A stretch of 64,000 nucleotides of DNA, taken from NCBI GenBank assembly GCA_020444265.1, contig JAHLLH010000001.1, forward strand, positions 434,001 to 498,000, given 5' to 3'. The position numbers were made by a program, and so were the translations under genes. Numbering within the stretch: the first letter of the stretch is position 1; every line of letters begins with the position of its first letter. Shown here one piece after another: positions 45,685-55,533 of the stretch. The notes beneath the pieces were generated by a model that saw only the letters and a list, made by a program, of their open reading frames with translations, did not search any database and had not been told where the DNA came from. Origin of the DNA: a bacterium (GTDB taxonomy: Bacteria; Electryoneota; Electryoneia; Electryoneales; Electryoneaceae).

Positions 45685-48024
45685 ATGCGTCCTGCACTGC
45701 TTCTGGGACTGCTGCTTGTGCTGATCAGCGCTGGTACCGCCACCGCACAGCCTGCCGATTGCTACCATAGTGTTGATGAGATCAACGCTCGCATCTTCGA
45801 ATTGCAGGACACGTACCCCGAAATGGTTCGTGTCGACTCAATTGGTCATTCCGCCCAGGAAAATCTGCCCATCTATCTGGTAAAGATTTCAGACAACGTA
45901 AATGTGGACGAGGATGAGCCTGCGAACCTCTTCATCGGCCATATCCACGGCGAGGAAATCCTCGGCATTGAAACGCTCCTCTCGGCGATGGATACCCTGC
46001 TGACCAATCCACGTCAAGCATTTGCCTATCGCCGAGCTTTTCTCGAGAATTATTTCATTATCACGATGAACCCCGAAGGACTGAATGTTGTCTTTGGGAT
46101 CGGGGATGATCTTGTGCATGGCGCCGACGAGCTGTACCGCAAGAACAAACGCGACGTTAATTCCAACGGATTACTGGATTACGTGCTTGGCTGGGGAAAT
46201 GATTTTGATGGTGTTGATCTGAACCGAAATTGGGACCTCCATTTCTACCAGGGAGACACCCTTGGGCACTATACCACTGAAACTGAGCGCTATGATTATT
46301 ACCGGGGCACGCACCCATTCAGCGAACCAGAGGCTCGGGCCGTGCGCTGGGCATTTGAAAATGTTCAGCCGATGTTCAGCACGACTTACCACTCGTCTCG
46401 TCAAGGTGGGCTCGCTGAAAAGGTTTTCTTCCCATGGGATTGGGGCTCAGGTGGTGGGGATGGCCTGAAGCTCAGCCCGGACTACACCGCAATTCAGGAC
46501 GTTTCTGACTCAGTGGCCTACCGTCTCCATAAACGCAACGGGTTAGGTACTTACCAATCTCTTCCTTCAGCTGGCCGAAAGGGAAAAATGCATGACTGGG
46601 CCTACGCTGCGGGCGGCTGGATCAACCTGGAAATCGAGCTGTCCAACGATGATATTCAGCCCAATTGCGACATCCGTGAAGAGATTGTAGTTGATGCTCT
46701 TTCCTCCATTTGGCATATGATGGATCGTTCGATCGGTAATTTACCCGGGCTGAGTGTTCGGACGGGTACGCTGAAGATGGTTGTATCCGATGATATGGGG
46801 GAGCCTCTTGTTGCGGAGGTCTTGCTTCCTGAACAGAACAACGGATACCTGCACCCGAGGATGACAGATCCTGTACATGGTGTACATCGCAGGGTGTTGA
46901 TGAGCGGTAACTATGATATCGTGACCAGACAGTTTGGCTATGCTGAAGATGAGCGCACTGTTTATGTCGGCGAAAATGGTGTCTCCACTGTGAATGTCAC
47001 TCTCGAGCCACTTCCGCGTCACGACGTCCTTATTACTGTCACAGATCCTGTTGCGAACGAGCCCCTCGATGCGACCCTGATTGTCCACCGTGCATATGGT
47101 GTTGACACGGTTGCCGTTGAGAATGGTGAGCTTCCGGTTAATTGGCCTGAAGGGTTTTATAGTATTGATTTTTATGCAGAAGGCTACATACCTCAGACCT
47201 TCTGGATGAATCTTTCCTCAGATGAACTCGTCGAAATGTTCATGGTTGAGCCTGGAATTGTCCAGCTTGATGATTTTGAAAATGGTTTACCCGAGCACTG
47301 GTCAACAGGTGGCGATGAGATATTCCAGGTGTGTGGGCTTGATCAGCATTCCGGCGATCATGCACTCAAGAGCTTCTGGGCGCCTCCACCAGTGGGCGAG
47401 TTAAATATCCCCCTTAACACAGCCATGTGGGCGCAGGCCAGCTATCAGGTCCCCTACCAGAGCACAAATTGGTGCGTCGAAGGATGGTATAAATACGAAC
47501 TCGAGCCAGATTTCGATTTCGCCTACGTCGATATTCGGATGGATAATGGCGACTGGATGGCTGTAGACACATTGAATGGCTATCGTGAGTGGTACTACTT
47601 TTTCTACGATTTGAGCGAATACAACGGAGTTGAACAGATTAACATCCGTTGGCGCGTCGAAACAGATGCGAGTGACCAGGATCGCGGGCTTTTCCTCGAT
47701 GACATTGCCCTGGTCAGCAACAGCGACCAACTCGATTCTGCGGAAAATACGGTGGTTCCTCTTGAGTGGTCGTTGGAGAAGGCCTACCCCAACCCCTTCA
47801 ACCCCTCAACAACAATCCGTTTCGAGGTGCGTGATGCTGGGATGGTGGAGCTGGCAGTTTATGATATTCTCGGACGTCAGGTTGCCCAGTTGGTAAGCGA
47901 AGAGATGACCGCGGGCCGTCATGCTCGCCTGCTGGATCTTTCAGCCAGCTCATCGGGAGTCTACTTCGTGCAGATGAATGCAGATGGATATACTGCTACA
48001 CGGAAAATTGTCCTGATAAAGTAG
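45685..48024 (+). CDS. Secreted M14 zinc carboxypeptidase with T9SS-type sorting domain
   Basis: The ATG at 45685, with AGAGG upstream, gives 779 residues and a signal peptide (LLLGLLLVLISAGTATAQ). The catalytic domain (about 25-335) has zinc ligands H88 and E91 (GHIHGEEILG) and H236 (TTYHSSRQGG). Substrate-binding N180-R181 lies in DLNRNWD, and the catalytic E318 in NLEIELS. Two carboxypeptidase-regulatory-like domains follow (LKMVVSDDMGEPLVAEVLL; VLITVTDPVANEPLDATLIV). A jelly-roll-like domain (about 525-680; DDFENGLPEHWS ... RGLFLDDIALV) and the sorting domain (AYPNPFNPSTTIRFEV ... GVYFVQM ... KIVLIK) complete it. It removes C-terminal residues from peptides at or beyond the cell surface. 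It shares a promoter region with the PorV-like gene. Confidence 0.95.
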   Translation: MRPALLLGLLLVLISAGTATAQPADCYHSVDEINARIFELQDTYPEMVRVDSIGHSAQENLPIYLVKISDNVNVDEDEPANLFIGHIHGEEILGIETLLSAMDTLLTNPRQAFAYRRAFLENYFIITMNPEGLNVVFGIGDDLVHGADELYRKNKRDVNSNGLLDYVLGWGNDFDGVDLNRNWDLHFYQGDTLGHYTTETERYDYYRGTHPFSEPEARAVRWAFENVQPMFSTTYHSSRQGGLAEKVFFPWDWGSGGGDGLKLSPDYTAIQDVSDSVAYRLHKRNGLGTYQSLPSAGRKGKMHDWAYAAGGWINLEIELSNDDIQPNCDIREEIVVDALSSIWHMMDRSIGNLPGLSVRTGTLKMVVSDDMGEPLVAEVLLPEQNNGYLHPRMTDPVHGVHRRVLMSGNYDIVTRQFGYAEDERTVYVGENGVSTVNVTLEPLPRHDVLITVTDPVANEPLDATLIVHRAYGVDTVAVENGELPVNWPEGFYSIDFYAEGYIPQTFWMNLSSDELVEMFMVEPGIVQLDDFENGLPEHWSTGGDEIFQVCGLDQHSGDHALKSFWAPPPVGELNIPLNTAMWAQASYQVPYQSTNWCVEGWYKYELEPDFDFAYVDIRMDNGDWMAVDTLNGYREWYYFFYDLSEYNGVEQINIRWRVETDASDQDRGLFLDDIALVSNSDQLDSAENTVVPLEWSLEKAYPNPFNPSTTIRFEVRDAGMVELAVYDILGRQVAQLVSEEMTAGRHARLLDLSASSSGVYFVQMNADGYTATRKIVLIK

Positions 48025-48063
48025 AGAGACGTTCACACAATTTTTTCAAGGTTTTCCTTCAAT

Positions 48064-48090
48064 GGCCTGATTTCGATCGGGCCTTTTCTT
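48064..48090 (+). terminator. Intrinsic terminator after the M14 gene
   Basis: GGCCTGAT and ATCGGGCC pair (one G-U) around a short loop, followed by TTTTCTTTT. Confidence 0.88.
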
Positions 48091-48137
48091 TTAGATTGCC
48101 GCTTGACGGGAGGGAAAGGAACGGAGATAGCTCGTAG

Positions 48138-49397
48138 ATGCGGACATCCAACCTGTGGAAAAGTATAGGACCCGGCCTGATTTGGGCAGCGGCGGCGATT
48201 GGAGTATCTCATCTCGTACAGTCCACTCGTGCCGGTGCAACATTTGGCTTCGGACTTGTCTGGGCAGTCCTGGTCGCCAACCTGCTCAAATACCCGTTCT
48301 TCGAATTTGGTCCTCGTTATGCAGCGGCGACGGGCGAAAGCTTGATCGAAGGCTATCGCAAGCTTGGTAAGTGGGCCGTTATCCTTTTCACAATTCTGAC
48401 GATCTCTACCATGTTTACGATCATGGCGGCGGTGACCATAGTAACCGGAAGCTTGAGTACCCAGCTCTTTTCGGCATCCCTCTCCCCTCTTCACTATTCA
48501 TTTATCATTGTCGCGGTCTGTATCCTGATCCTTATTCCAGGGCGTTACCCCCTGCTGGACAGGCTTGTAAAGGTCATTGTGGTCATCCTGACCATTTCAT
48601 CCATCGTAGCCGTTCTGATGGCTCTGACAGGTCAGAAGACGGTCGCGGCGGAATTCACAGCGCCTCCCCTTTGGAATGTGGCCGGAATCAGTTTTATTGT
48701 TGCGCTAATAGGCTGGATGCCATCTGCAATTGACATTTCTGTCTGGCACTCGCTATGGACGCTTGAAAGGGCGAAACAGACGGGACACAAACCAAGTGTC
48801 CATGAGGCGTTGGTTGATTTTAATATCGGCTACGTCGGGACGGCGCTTATTGCGCTCTTATTCCTTACGCTTGGTGCATTGGTGATGTATGGGACGGGAG
48901 AGTCTTTTTCCGGATCCGGTCCTTCGTTCGCCTCGCAGATCATCAACCTCTATTCACAGACCCTGGGTGAATGGTCACGACCCGTGATCATTATTGCTGC
49001 CTTTACAACCATGTTCAGTACGACCCTGACCGTACTTGATGCTTTCCCAAGAGTTATGCGTCGCTTGACAACAACCCTTTTTCCACAACTTGCGTCCAAA
49101 GAAGGTCAATCAGGAGATACCCTCTATTGGGTTTGGATGCTGATTGTTGCTGTAGGTGGTTTGCTACTACTGACCCTGTTGAGGGCTGGCCTGACGGTGA
49201 TGGTGGATATCGCAACGACTTTATCCTTCCTGACAGCACCTTTGCTTGGCTATTTGAACTACCGAGTTGTAACAGGCCCTTCCATGCCGATGGAGGCTCG
49301 TCCACGACCTTGGTTGCGTACGCTCAGCTGGCTCGGTATTCTGTTCGGGATCATCTTTGGGGCTGTTTTCCTTGCGTGGAGATTTGTTCTTGCGTAG
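48138..49397 (+). CDS. Nramp-related membrane transporter with changed metal-site motifs
   Basis: The 419-residue protein has 11 or so helices. The N-terminal GPGLIWAAAAIGVSHLVQST and EFGPRYAAATGESLIEGYRK resemble the Nramp/SLC11 family, as does the TM6-like segment SFIVALIGWMPSAIDISVW. The two metal-binding signatures are altered. The TM1 DPGN is replaced by residues around AAIGVSH, and the TM6 MPH is MPS. Distant Nramp relatives that carry other substrates, such as Mg2+, also change these sites. The substrate is therefore unknown. The GT39-like gene begins about 50 bp downstream. Confidence 0.8.
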   Translation: MRTSNLWKSIGPGLIWAAAAIGVSHLVQSTRAGATFGFGLVWAVLVANLLKYPFFEFGPRYAAATGESLIEGYRKLGKWAVILFTILTISTMFTIMAAVTIVTGSLSTQLFSASLSPLHYSFIIVAVCILILIPGRYPLLDRLVKVIVVILTISSIVAVLMALTGQKTVAAEFTAPPLWNVAGISFIVALIGWMPSAIDISVWHSLWTLERAKQTGHKPSVHEALVDFNIGYVGTALIALLFLTLGALVMYGTGESFSGSGPSFASQIINLYSQTLGEWSRPVIIIAAFTTMFSTTLTVLDAFPRVMRRLTTTLFPQLASKEGQSGDTLYWVWMLIVAVGGLLLLTLLRAGLTVMVDIATTLSFLTAPLLGYLNYRVVTGPSMPMEARPRPWLRTLSWLGILFGIIFGAVFLAWRFVLA

Positions 49398-49448
49398 GAA
49401 TAGAGTCGCTTAGTGCTTGCTGTTTCAGTGGTTACTGCTTACCGGTAT

Positions 49449-51401
49449 ATGCGTATAATGAAGCAAAAGCCCGATTTGCCGTCGTCAGGAGAGGATACGA
49501 GCGGATCACAGTTCGCATGGCGAAGGTACATTCCCGCCGGATTGGTCCTGCTAGCATTTATCCTGCGAGTCCTCTACCTGTTTACGATGCGTCATCATCC
49601 CTGGGTCGCTCTTCCCATCGTGGACGAGATCGATTATGACCGTCTCGCGAGATTAATCAGCCTCATGGGCTTCTCTGAAACCCTGCCGACATTCCGTCCG
49701 CCCCTCTGGCCTGCCCTGCTTGGGATCGTCTACAAACTGTTCGGCGAGCAATTTGTCCTGGCACGTCTACTCAGCGCCGCTCTCGGCGCATTGTCGGTCG
49801 GAAGTCTCTACCGACTGAGCATACGGCTCTTTTCACCGAGAACCAGTTTGATCGCGAGTGCTCTGGCGGCTTTTATGGGTGTCGGAATTCACCTGCAAAG
49901 CTCTGCTTTAGCGACATCTCTGCTTCTTCTACTGCTGTTCGAAGCGATGATCGCTGCGATTGATTTCAGAAGATCGCCTGAGGTAAGACGGGGTTTGTTG
50001 TTGGGCGGTCTATTTGCTTTGGCAGTACTCGCACGTCCCATCGCTCTTCTGCCTGCCTTGGTGGTGGCTGTTGATAGCCTTTACCGTCTTACGCGAAATC
50101 AGGTGAGACGTTCTCTGCTTGCCGCAGCAATCCTTTTTCTGGCTATCATCACACCCCTGGCTGCGAACAATATCCTTTCCGGAGGGAGCGCAATCGCCTC
50201 CAATACAGGCATCAACTTTTTCCTTGGTAACAGGACGGGCGCAGATGGTATTTCGCCAGTGCATCCAGTATACGGTCCTGGTTGGACCACAGAGCAGGTA
50301 CGATCCTGGGCAGAACATGATTCTGGCCAGGAAATGAATGACGCTCAGGTTTCGACGTGGTATATACGGAAAGTATTCCTGGAGTGGCTCGACCATCCCG
50401 CAGAGGCATTAAAACTGGTAGGTAAAAAGTTGCTTCTGACCTTCGGTGGCCCTGATATCAGCAACAATGGCGATCTCCACTATTTCCGCCAGACCAGGCC
50501 CCTTCTCTTTGTCACAAGCATCGTTGGAACTTGGTGGATCCTTCCCATCGGGCTCTTAGGGGCGCTTGGAGCTTGGCGACGTTCAGCGGACCATCGACTA
50601 GTCCTTATTACGGTTCTTGCAATTTTACTTGCCACAGCAGCAGTGTTTGTCACAACTCGATTTCGTCTGCCAGCCTTGTTGATGCTGCTACCATTCGCAG
50701 TCGATTATGTACGAAGAGTATTGGCCTATCCACTTAGATCGATAAGTTTTGTAAAAAGCATTCTTGTCACTCTCGTCGCACTCGCAGTCCTCAATGTCCC
50801 AGCAGGTTTGCTGGCACCGGAATCCAACCGTGCGTATGGACTACTACTTGATGGTCAGTTGTATGCTCGCGCAGGAATGACCCCTCAGGCGATCGATTCC
50901 TATAGAGCTGCCCTCAAAACAAACAGCTCCACCCCACTTGCGCACCAATCGCTCGGCTTCCTTTACCTGGAAGCGGGACAACTGGATTCTGCTTCGAATG
51001 CGTTCAGGCAGGAACTTGTATTACGAGAAAACCCGGACAGTTACCGTGGTCTAGGATTGGTAGCCCGCCAGCGAGGTGATCACCTGGGTGCTGCACACGC
51101 CTTCAAAAAAGCGTTCGAGCTACAGCCACGGAACAGCCATTTGCTCCGTTCACAGGCGGAAGAATATGGTGCTGCGGGGGCAAGTCTGCTAGAATCAGGA
51201 CAGTTGGACAGCAGTTTAGCTCTTCTCCAGCGGGCGGAAGAACTTGACACGACCAACCCTTTTTACGCCTTTGGGCGTGCCTGCATTCTCCATTTGGAAG
51301 GTGATACAAGTCGGGCAAACAGCGTCATGGATAGCCTACGTCTCCTTTACCCGAGGTATCGAGCCGTGCGAGACTGGTATGAACACGGTTGGCGCCCTTG
51401 A
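49449..51401 (+). CDS. GT39-like (PMT/ArnT-type) membrane glycosyltransferase with TPR tail
   Basis: I use the ATG at 49449; 49458 is equally possible. The roughly 650-residue protein has about 10 helices. After the first helix, VDEIDYDRLARLI contains the D-E-x-x-Y pattern of GT39/GT83 lipid-linked sugar transferases. RPPLWPALLGIVYKLFG and FVLARLLSAALGALSVGSLY are also typical. A C-terminal TPR region (about 470-640; SYRAALKTNSSTPLAHQSLG, AFKKAFELQPRNSHLL) faces the periplasm in this topology. It probably glycosylates proteins or glycolipids from a polyprenyl-phosphate sugar. Acceptor and donor are unknown. Confidence 0.87.
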   Translation: MRIMKQKPDLPSSGEDTSGSQFAWRRYIPAGLVLLAFILRVLYLFTMRHHPWVALPIVDEIDYDRLARLISLMGFSETLPTFRPPLWPALLGIVYKLFGEQFVLARLLSAALGALSVGSLYRLSIRLFSPRTSLIASALAAFMGVGIHLQSSALATSLLLLLLFEAMIAAIDFRRSPEVRRGLLLGGLFALAVLARPIALLPALVVAVDSLYRLTRNQVRRSLLAAAILFLAIITPLAANNILSGGSAIASNTGINFFLGNRTGADGISPVHPVYGPGWTTEQVRSWAEHDSGQEMNDAQVSTWYIRKVFLEWLDHPAEALKLVGKKLLLTFGGPDISNNGDLHYFRQTRPLLFVTSIVGTWWILPIGLLGALGAWRRSADHRLVLITVLAILLATAAVFVTTRFRLPALLMLLPFAVDYVRRVLAYPLRSISFVKSILVTLVALAVLNVPAGLLAPESNRAYGLLLDGQLYARAGMTPQAIDSYRAALKTNSSTPLAHQSLGFLYLEAGQLDSASNAFRQELVLRENPDSYRGLGLVARQRGDHLGAAHAFKKAFELQPRNSHLLRSQAEEYGAAGASLLESGQLDSSLALLQRAEELDTTNPFYAFGRACILHLEGDTSRANSVMDSLRLLYPRYRAVRDWYEHGWRP

Positions 51402-51414
51402 GGGATTTTACCCT

Positions 51415-51783
51415 CTAGTCCTCCTCCATAGCAATTTTAACCGCTTTCGGCTCACCTCCCTCGTTCAGCGCGACAAAGGTACACGTGGTCCGAATGACGG
51501 TCTGTTTGTTCACATCCCCTGCGAGGTCAAAGGTGATGCTGGTCCGTCCCAGTATCGGGTTGCAGGCATAAAACTGAACAATCTGACCCACTTTCACCGG
51601 GTGCTTGAATAGAATTTCGGAAAACTTCACGGTCACTACATGATGCTCGTCCGTATACCGACGAGCAAAAATGGCCCCTGCCTCATCCATCCAACCCATC
51701 ATGATTCCGCCAAAGAGGTTACCATGTGTGCCAACATCTTTCGTCATGCACATTTGCGCGGTGATCGGATATCTCTTTTCCAT
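51415..51783 (-). CDS. Hotdog-fold acyl-CoA thioesterase
   Basis: The best start is the ATG at 51783, 5 bp after GGAG; upstream in-frame ATGs exist. The 122-residue protein has VGTHGNLFGGIMMGWMDEAG, the hotdog active-site strand-helix of YciA/ACOT7-type thioesterases (the Asp of MDE is the candidate catalytic base). VTVKFSEILFKHPVKVGQIV and RTTCTFVALNEGGEPKAV follow. It hydrolyses acyl-CoA to free acid and CoA. The gene is convergent with the GT39 gene (13 bp gap). Confidence 0.93.
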   Translation of the reverse strand: MEKRYPITAQMCMTKDVGTHGNLFGGIMMGWMDEAGAIFARRYTDEHHVVTVKFSEILFKHPVKVGQIVQFYACNPILGRTSITFDLAGDVNKQTVIRTTCTFVALNEGGEPKAVKIAMEED

Positions 51784-51893
51784 CATCTCTCCGGGGTTTG
51801 GTGACAAAGGAGGCGTGGAGGTGAACTGGAGACGGGTACCTCCATCCTGCCACCCTTGAGATTACCTTGTGAAGGCCTGAGGAGCAAGATGGG

Positions 51894-53132
51894 ATGAACG
51901 AAAGCGAGAGGACCATGGCTGGCGCATTTTCTTCCGTACAGATCAGTGAACATGTGTATTGGGTCGGAGCGATCGACTGGGAACTGGCTGATTTTCATGG
52001 TTATGCAACACCAAGAGGATCAACCTACAACGCCTTCCTTATCCTGGCCGACAAGGTGACCCTCATCGATACGGTGAAAGAGAAATACACAGGCGAGCTG
52101 CTGGATCGTATCTCCAGTGTCATCGATCCTTCGAAAATCGACATCATCGTTTCGAACCATTCGGAAATGGACCACACCGGTGCATTGCCGGAGATCGTGA
52201 AAGTGGTCAAGCCCGAAAAGATTGTCGCTTCGCCAAAAGGTGTTCAGGCAATCTCACGTCATTTTCACGGAACAGGTATTGAGGTTGAAGCGGTCAAGGA
52301 AGGTGATACACTTGATCTGGGAAACATGACACTTCGTTTCATGTTGACCACCATGGTTCACTGGCCTGACAGCATGTTCAGCTACCTTGAGGGCGATGGC
52401 GTTCTCTTCAGTAACGATGCATTTGGCATGCACCTCGCTTCCACCGAACGATTTGTCGACGAGGTTGATCCCTGGGTGGTTCGCTATGAAAGTGCGAAAT
52501 ACTATGCGAACATCCTCTGGCCTACGTCGAAGGCAGTCTCTGCCGTCCTCAAAAAAGTCCACAGCCTCGGCGCTCCGATCAACCAGATCGCCCCGGACCA
52601 TGGCCCGAACTGGCGAATCAATGACGACATCCACCTGGTGATGGACTGGTACCGTGACTGGACAGAAGGCAAGTCCAACCCGGACAAGGCAGTTATCACC
52701 TTCGATACCATGTGGGGATCCACCGCCAAAATGGCACGTGCCATTGCGGAAGGTCTGGGGGCAGGTGGAATGACGGTACGGATGCTGCCGTTGCAGAAAA
52801 CGGAACGCAGCGACCTTGCCACCGAACTGCTGGATGCATCCGTCTTCGTCGCCGGCAGCCCGAGTTTAAACAGTGGTCTCTACCCTACCATCGCGGATGC
52901 GTTGACCTACATCAAGGGGCTTCGACCCTCAAAGCCGACGATCATTGGTGGCGCGTTCGGCTCCTATGGTTGGTCGCCAGCAGTCCAGAAACAACTCGGC
53001 GAGTGGCTGACTTCAATGGGTGTGGAACTTCCCCATGAGGTCCTTAACACCCAGTATGTCCCTTCCGGGGATGATCTCGAAGCAGCAGTTGAATACGGCA
53101 AGGCACTGGCAGCGGCAAGAAATGCTGACTAG
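51894..53132 (+). CDS. fprA: Flavodiiron protein (A-type flavoprotein)
   Basis: The 412-residue protein joins a metallo-beta-lactamase-like diiron domain (about 1-260) to a flavodoxin domain (about 262-412). The diiron ligands are all present: H89, E91, D93 (SNHSEMDHTG), H156 (TMVHWPDSMF), D175 (FSNDAFGMH) and H236 (APDHGPNW). The FMN loop is TFDTMWGSTAKMA. These enzymes reduce O2 to water or NO to N2O in anaerobes and microaerophiles. There is no rubredoxin domain, so a separate donor is needed. The start at 51894 has GAGGAG upstream; the ATG at 51915 with GAGAGG is an alternative. Confidence 0.96.
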   Translation: MNESERTMAGAFSSVQISEHVYWVGAIDWELADFHGYATPRGSTYNAFLILADKVTLIDTVKEKYTGELLDRISSVIDPSKIDIIVSNHSEMDHTGALPEIVKVVKPEKIVASPKGVQAISRHFHGTGIEVEAVKEGDTLDLGNMTLRFMLTTMVHWPDSMFSYLEGDGVLFSNDAFGMHLASTERFVDEVDPWVVRYESAKYYANILWPTSKAVSAVLKKVHSLGAPINQIAPDHGPNWRINDDIHLVMDWYRDWTEGKSNPDKAVITFDTMWGSTAKMARAIAEGLGAGGMTVRMLPLQKTERSDLATELLDASVFVAGSPSLNSGLYPTIADALTYIKGLRPSKPTIIGGAFGSYGWSPAVQKQLGEWLTSMGVELPHEVLNTQYVPSGDDLEAAVEYGKALAAARNAD

Positions 53133-53170
53133 ACCTTCCTGCCCAATGGTATAAACGGTATAGATGAGAA

Positions 53171-53200
53171 GCGCCCGGGCATTGCCCGGGCGTTGTTGTT
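53171..53200. terminator. Terminator between the convergent fprA and dnaK genes
   Basis: CGCCCGGGC and GCCCGGGCG pair perfectly around ATT, followed by TTGTTGTTT. It can serve both directions. Confidence 0.88.
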
Positions 53201-53222
53201 TCGATGATCTCGACTCAGACGA

Positions 53223-55151
53223 TCAGTCCTTCTTCTCGTCTTCCTCGTCGACGACTTCATAATCTGCCGTCTCAACATCCGGATCATCCGCTTTCGAACC
53301 AGCCGCGTCACCTTCAGGTGCACCTTCAGCGCCATCAGCACCAGGCTGACCGCCAGACTGCTGGTACATGCGAGTCGAAATGTCCGACCAGGTCTTGGTA
53401 AGGTCATCGTTGGCCGACTTGATCGCTTCGAGGTCGGATCCCTTCAGGGCTTCCTCGACACGTTCAATGGCCGCTTCGAGCTTCGCCTTGTCGTCCGGCT
53501 GAATCTGTTCCTTCAGCTCTTCGATTTGACGCTTGCTCTGGGTGGCATGGCCATCGGCCTCGTTGCGGATATCCACTTCTTCACGACGTTTCTGGTCTTC
53601 GTCCGCATGCTTCTTCGCTTCATCCTTCATCCGCTCGACTTCATCCTTCGACAGGCCGGAGGAAGCTTCGATCTTGATCGACTGCTCCTTGCCGGTCGCC
53701 TTGTCCTTGGCAGAAACACTGAGAATGCCGTTGGCGTCAATATCGAAGGCCACTTCGACCTGGGGGACGCCACGCGGTGCTGGCGGAATACCGGTTAGCT
53801 GGAAGCGGCCAATGGTCTTGTTATCGGACGCCATCGGACGCTCGCCCTGCAACACATGGATATCGACCGTGGTCTGGTTGTCCGCAGCAGTCGAAAAGAC
53901 TTCCTGGCGCTTGGTCGGAATGGTCGTATTCGCTTCGATCAGACGAGTCATCACGCCGCCGAGGGTCTCGATGCCGAGCGACAGCGGGGTAACGTCAAGC
54001 AGAACTACATCTTGCACATCACCAGCGAGGATGCCACCCTGAATCGCGGCGCCAACAGCGACCACCTCATCGGGGTTTACACCTTTGTGCGGCTTGCGAC
54101 CGAAGAATTTTTCGACGGCTTCCTGAATGGCTGGGATACGAGTCGAACCACCGACAAGGATAACCTCATCGATCTCGTCGATCTTCATCTTCGCATCCTT
54201 CAGCGCCACCTTGCAGGGCTCAATCGAACGCTTGATCAGGTCGGAGCAGATGTCCTCGAATTTTGAACGGGAAAGCATCATGTCGAGGTGCTTTGGTCCA
54301 TCCTGCGTAGCTGTGATGAACGGCAAGTTGATCTGGGTCTGAGTCGCAGAGGAAAGCTCAATCTTCGCCTTCTCCGCAGCTTCTTTCAATCGCTGGAGCG
54401 CCATCTTGTCCTGGCGCAGGTCAACACCCTGATCCTGCTTGAAGCCATCCGCCATCCAGTCGATGATCCGCTGGTCAAAGTCATCGCCACCCAGGTGAGT
54501 ATCGCCGCTGGTTGACTTCACCTCGAAAACGCCATCACCAATATCGAGGATGGAAATATCAAACGTACCACCGCCAAGATCATAGACAGCGACCTTCTCG
54601 TCGTTCTTCTTGTCAAGACCATAGGCCAAGGACGCTGCGGTGGGCTCGTTTATAATACGATCCACCGTCAAGCCTGCGATCTCGCCAGCATCCTTGGTCG
54701 CCTGGCGCTGCGCATCGTTGAAGTAGGCGGGCACCGTAATGACGGCACGCGTAACCTTCTCGCCCAAGTAATCTTCCGCCGCCTGCTTCAGCTTCTGCAG
54801 GGTCATCGCGCTGATTTCCGGTGGAGTATAGGTTTTGTCACCAATTTCTACCTGGGCAAGGCCATTGCTGCCGTCGACGACCTTGTAGGGGACTTCCGTG
54901 ATCTCGGTGCCCACTTCGCTGCGCTTACGGCCCATGAAGCGCTTGATAGAATAAATGGTATGTTCAGGGTTGGTGATTGCCTGACGCTTTGCAGGCGCAC
55001 CAACAAGACGTTCACCAGATTTTGCGAATGCGACGACGGAGGGTGTGGTGCGGGCACCTTCTGCGTTCTGAATGACGACCGGCTCTCCGCCTTCCATCAC
55101 CGCGACGACCGAGTTGGTTGTGCCGAGGTCAATGCCAATAATCTTGCTCAT
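53223..55151 (-). CDS. dnaK: Hsp70 chaperone DnaK
   Basis: The 642-residue protein is a full-length DnaK. It has [20 protein letters not shown], the ATPase motifs [19 protein letters not shown] and [20 protein letters not shown], the linker [19 protein letters not shown] and a substrate-binding domain. The C-terminal lid ends in a Gly/Ala/Asp-rich tail ([15 protein letters not shown] ... [10 protein letters not shown]). It refolds proteins with DnaJ and GrpE, neither of which is in the window. No CIRCE element or clear heat-shock promoter was found upstream. Confidence 0.98.
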   Translation of the reverse strand: MSKIIGIDLGTTNSVVAVMEGGEPVVIQNAEGARTTPSVVAFAKSGERLVGAPAKRQAITNPEHTIYSIKRFMGRKRSEVGTEITEVPYKVVDGSNGLAQVEIGDKTYTPPEISAMTLQKLKQAAEDYLGEKVTRAVITVPAYFNDAQRQATKDAGEIAGLTVDRIINEPTAASLAYGLDKKNDEKVAVYDLGGGTFDISILDIGDGVFEVKSTSGDTHLGGDDFDQRIIDWMADGFKQDQGVDLRQDKMALQRLKEAAEKAKIELSSATQTQINLPFITATQDGPKHLDMMLSRSKFEDICSDLIKRSIEPCKVALKDAKMKIDEIDEVILVGGSTRIPAIQEAVEKFFGRKPHKGVNPDEVVAVGAAIQGGILAGDVQDVVLLDVTPLSLGIETLGGVMTRLIEANTTIPTKRQEVFSTAADNQTTVDIHVLQGERPMASDNKTIGRFQLTGIPPAPRGVPQVEVAFDIDANGILSVSAKDKATGKEQSIKIEASSGLSKDEVERMKDEAKKHADEDQKRREEVDIRNEADGHATQSKRQIEELKEQIQPDDKAKLEAAIERVEEALKGSDLEAIKSANDDLTKTWSDISTRMYQQSGGQPGADGAEGAPEGDAAGSKADDPDVETADYEVVDEEDEKKD

Positions 55152-55533
55152 CGATCCTTTCCTTCTTTCAGCTATGTATGACGTTTCTGCCGTGCCACAA
55201 GCACACGGTCTTTTCCGATCAACTTATCGATTTGCAAGGGGCGTGCCATTTGGTTGAATTACGGGATTTTAGATGCTCGTGGAGTGTGAATTAGATGTGC
55301 AGGACTCAATTCGCCCTATCCACACTTCTTGTTGACCGCCTTGTCGCGACTATAACAAGACTTCCAGCTACACTCAAGATGTTGTGTATAAGCAACAGGA
55401 TTTCGGTGGCCCATTGTATAGTGGACCATAAAGCTAAAGGAAGTCGGAAGACGTGACCCGAATTTCTTGTTTTTACAGGATGATCCCTTACGGCTGCCAT
55501 AGTGGCAGATAATGGCAGTAGATTGGCAGGTGG
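55152..55533. other. Upstream region of dnaK with three phased TGGCAG repeats
   Basis: About 380 bp, AT-richer near 55320-55400. TGGCAG occurs at 55503, 55513 and 55524, spaced 10 and 11 bp, directly after the stop of the CMD-like gene. A minus-strand open frame at 55306-55500 has no ribosome site and is not called. The dnaK promoter must lie here but is not evident. Confidence 0.4.

Noticed and set aside
55152-55300. CIRCE or sigma-32-type element before dnaK
   Set aside because: TTAGATGCTC and GAGTGTGAA are present but the spacing and sequence do not match the CIRCE inverted repeat; no CCCCAT-like -10 follows the TTGCAA.
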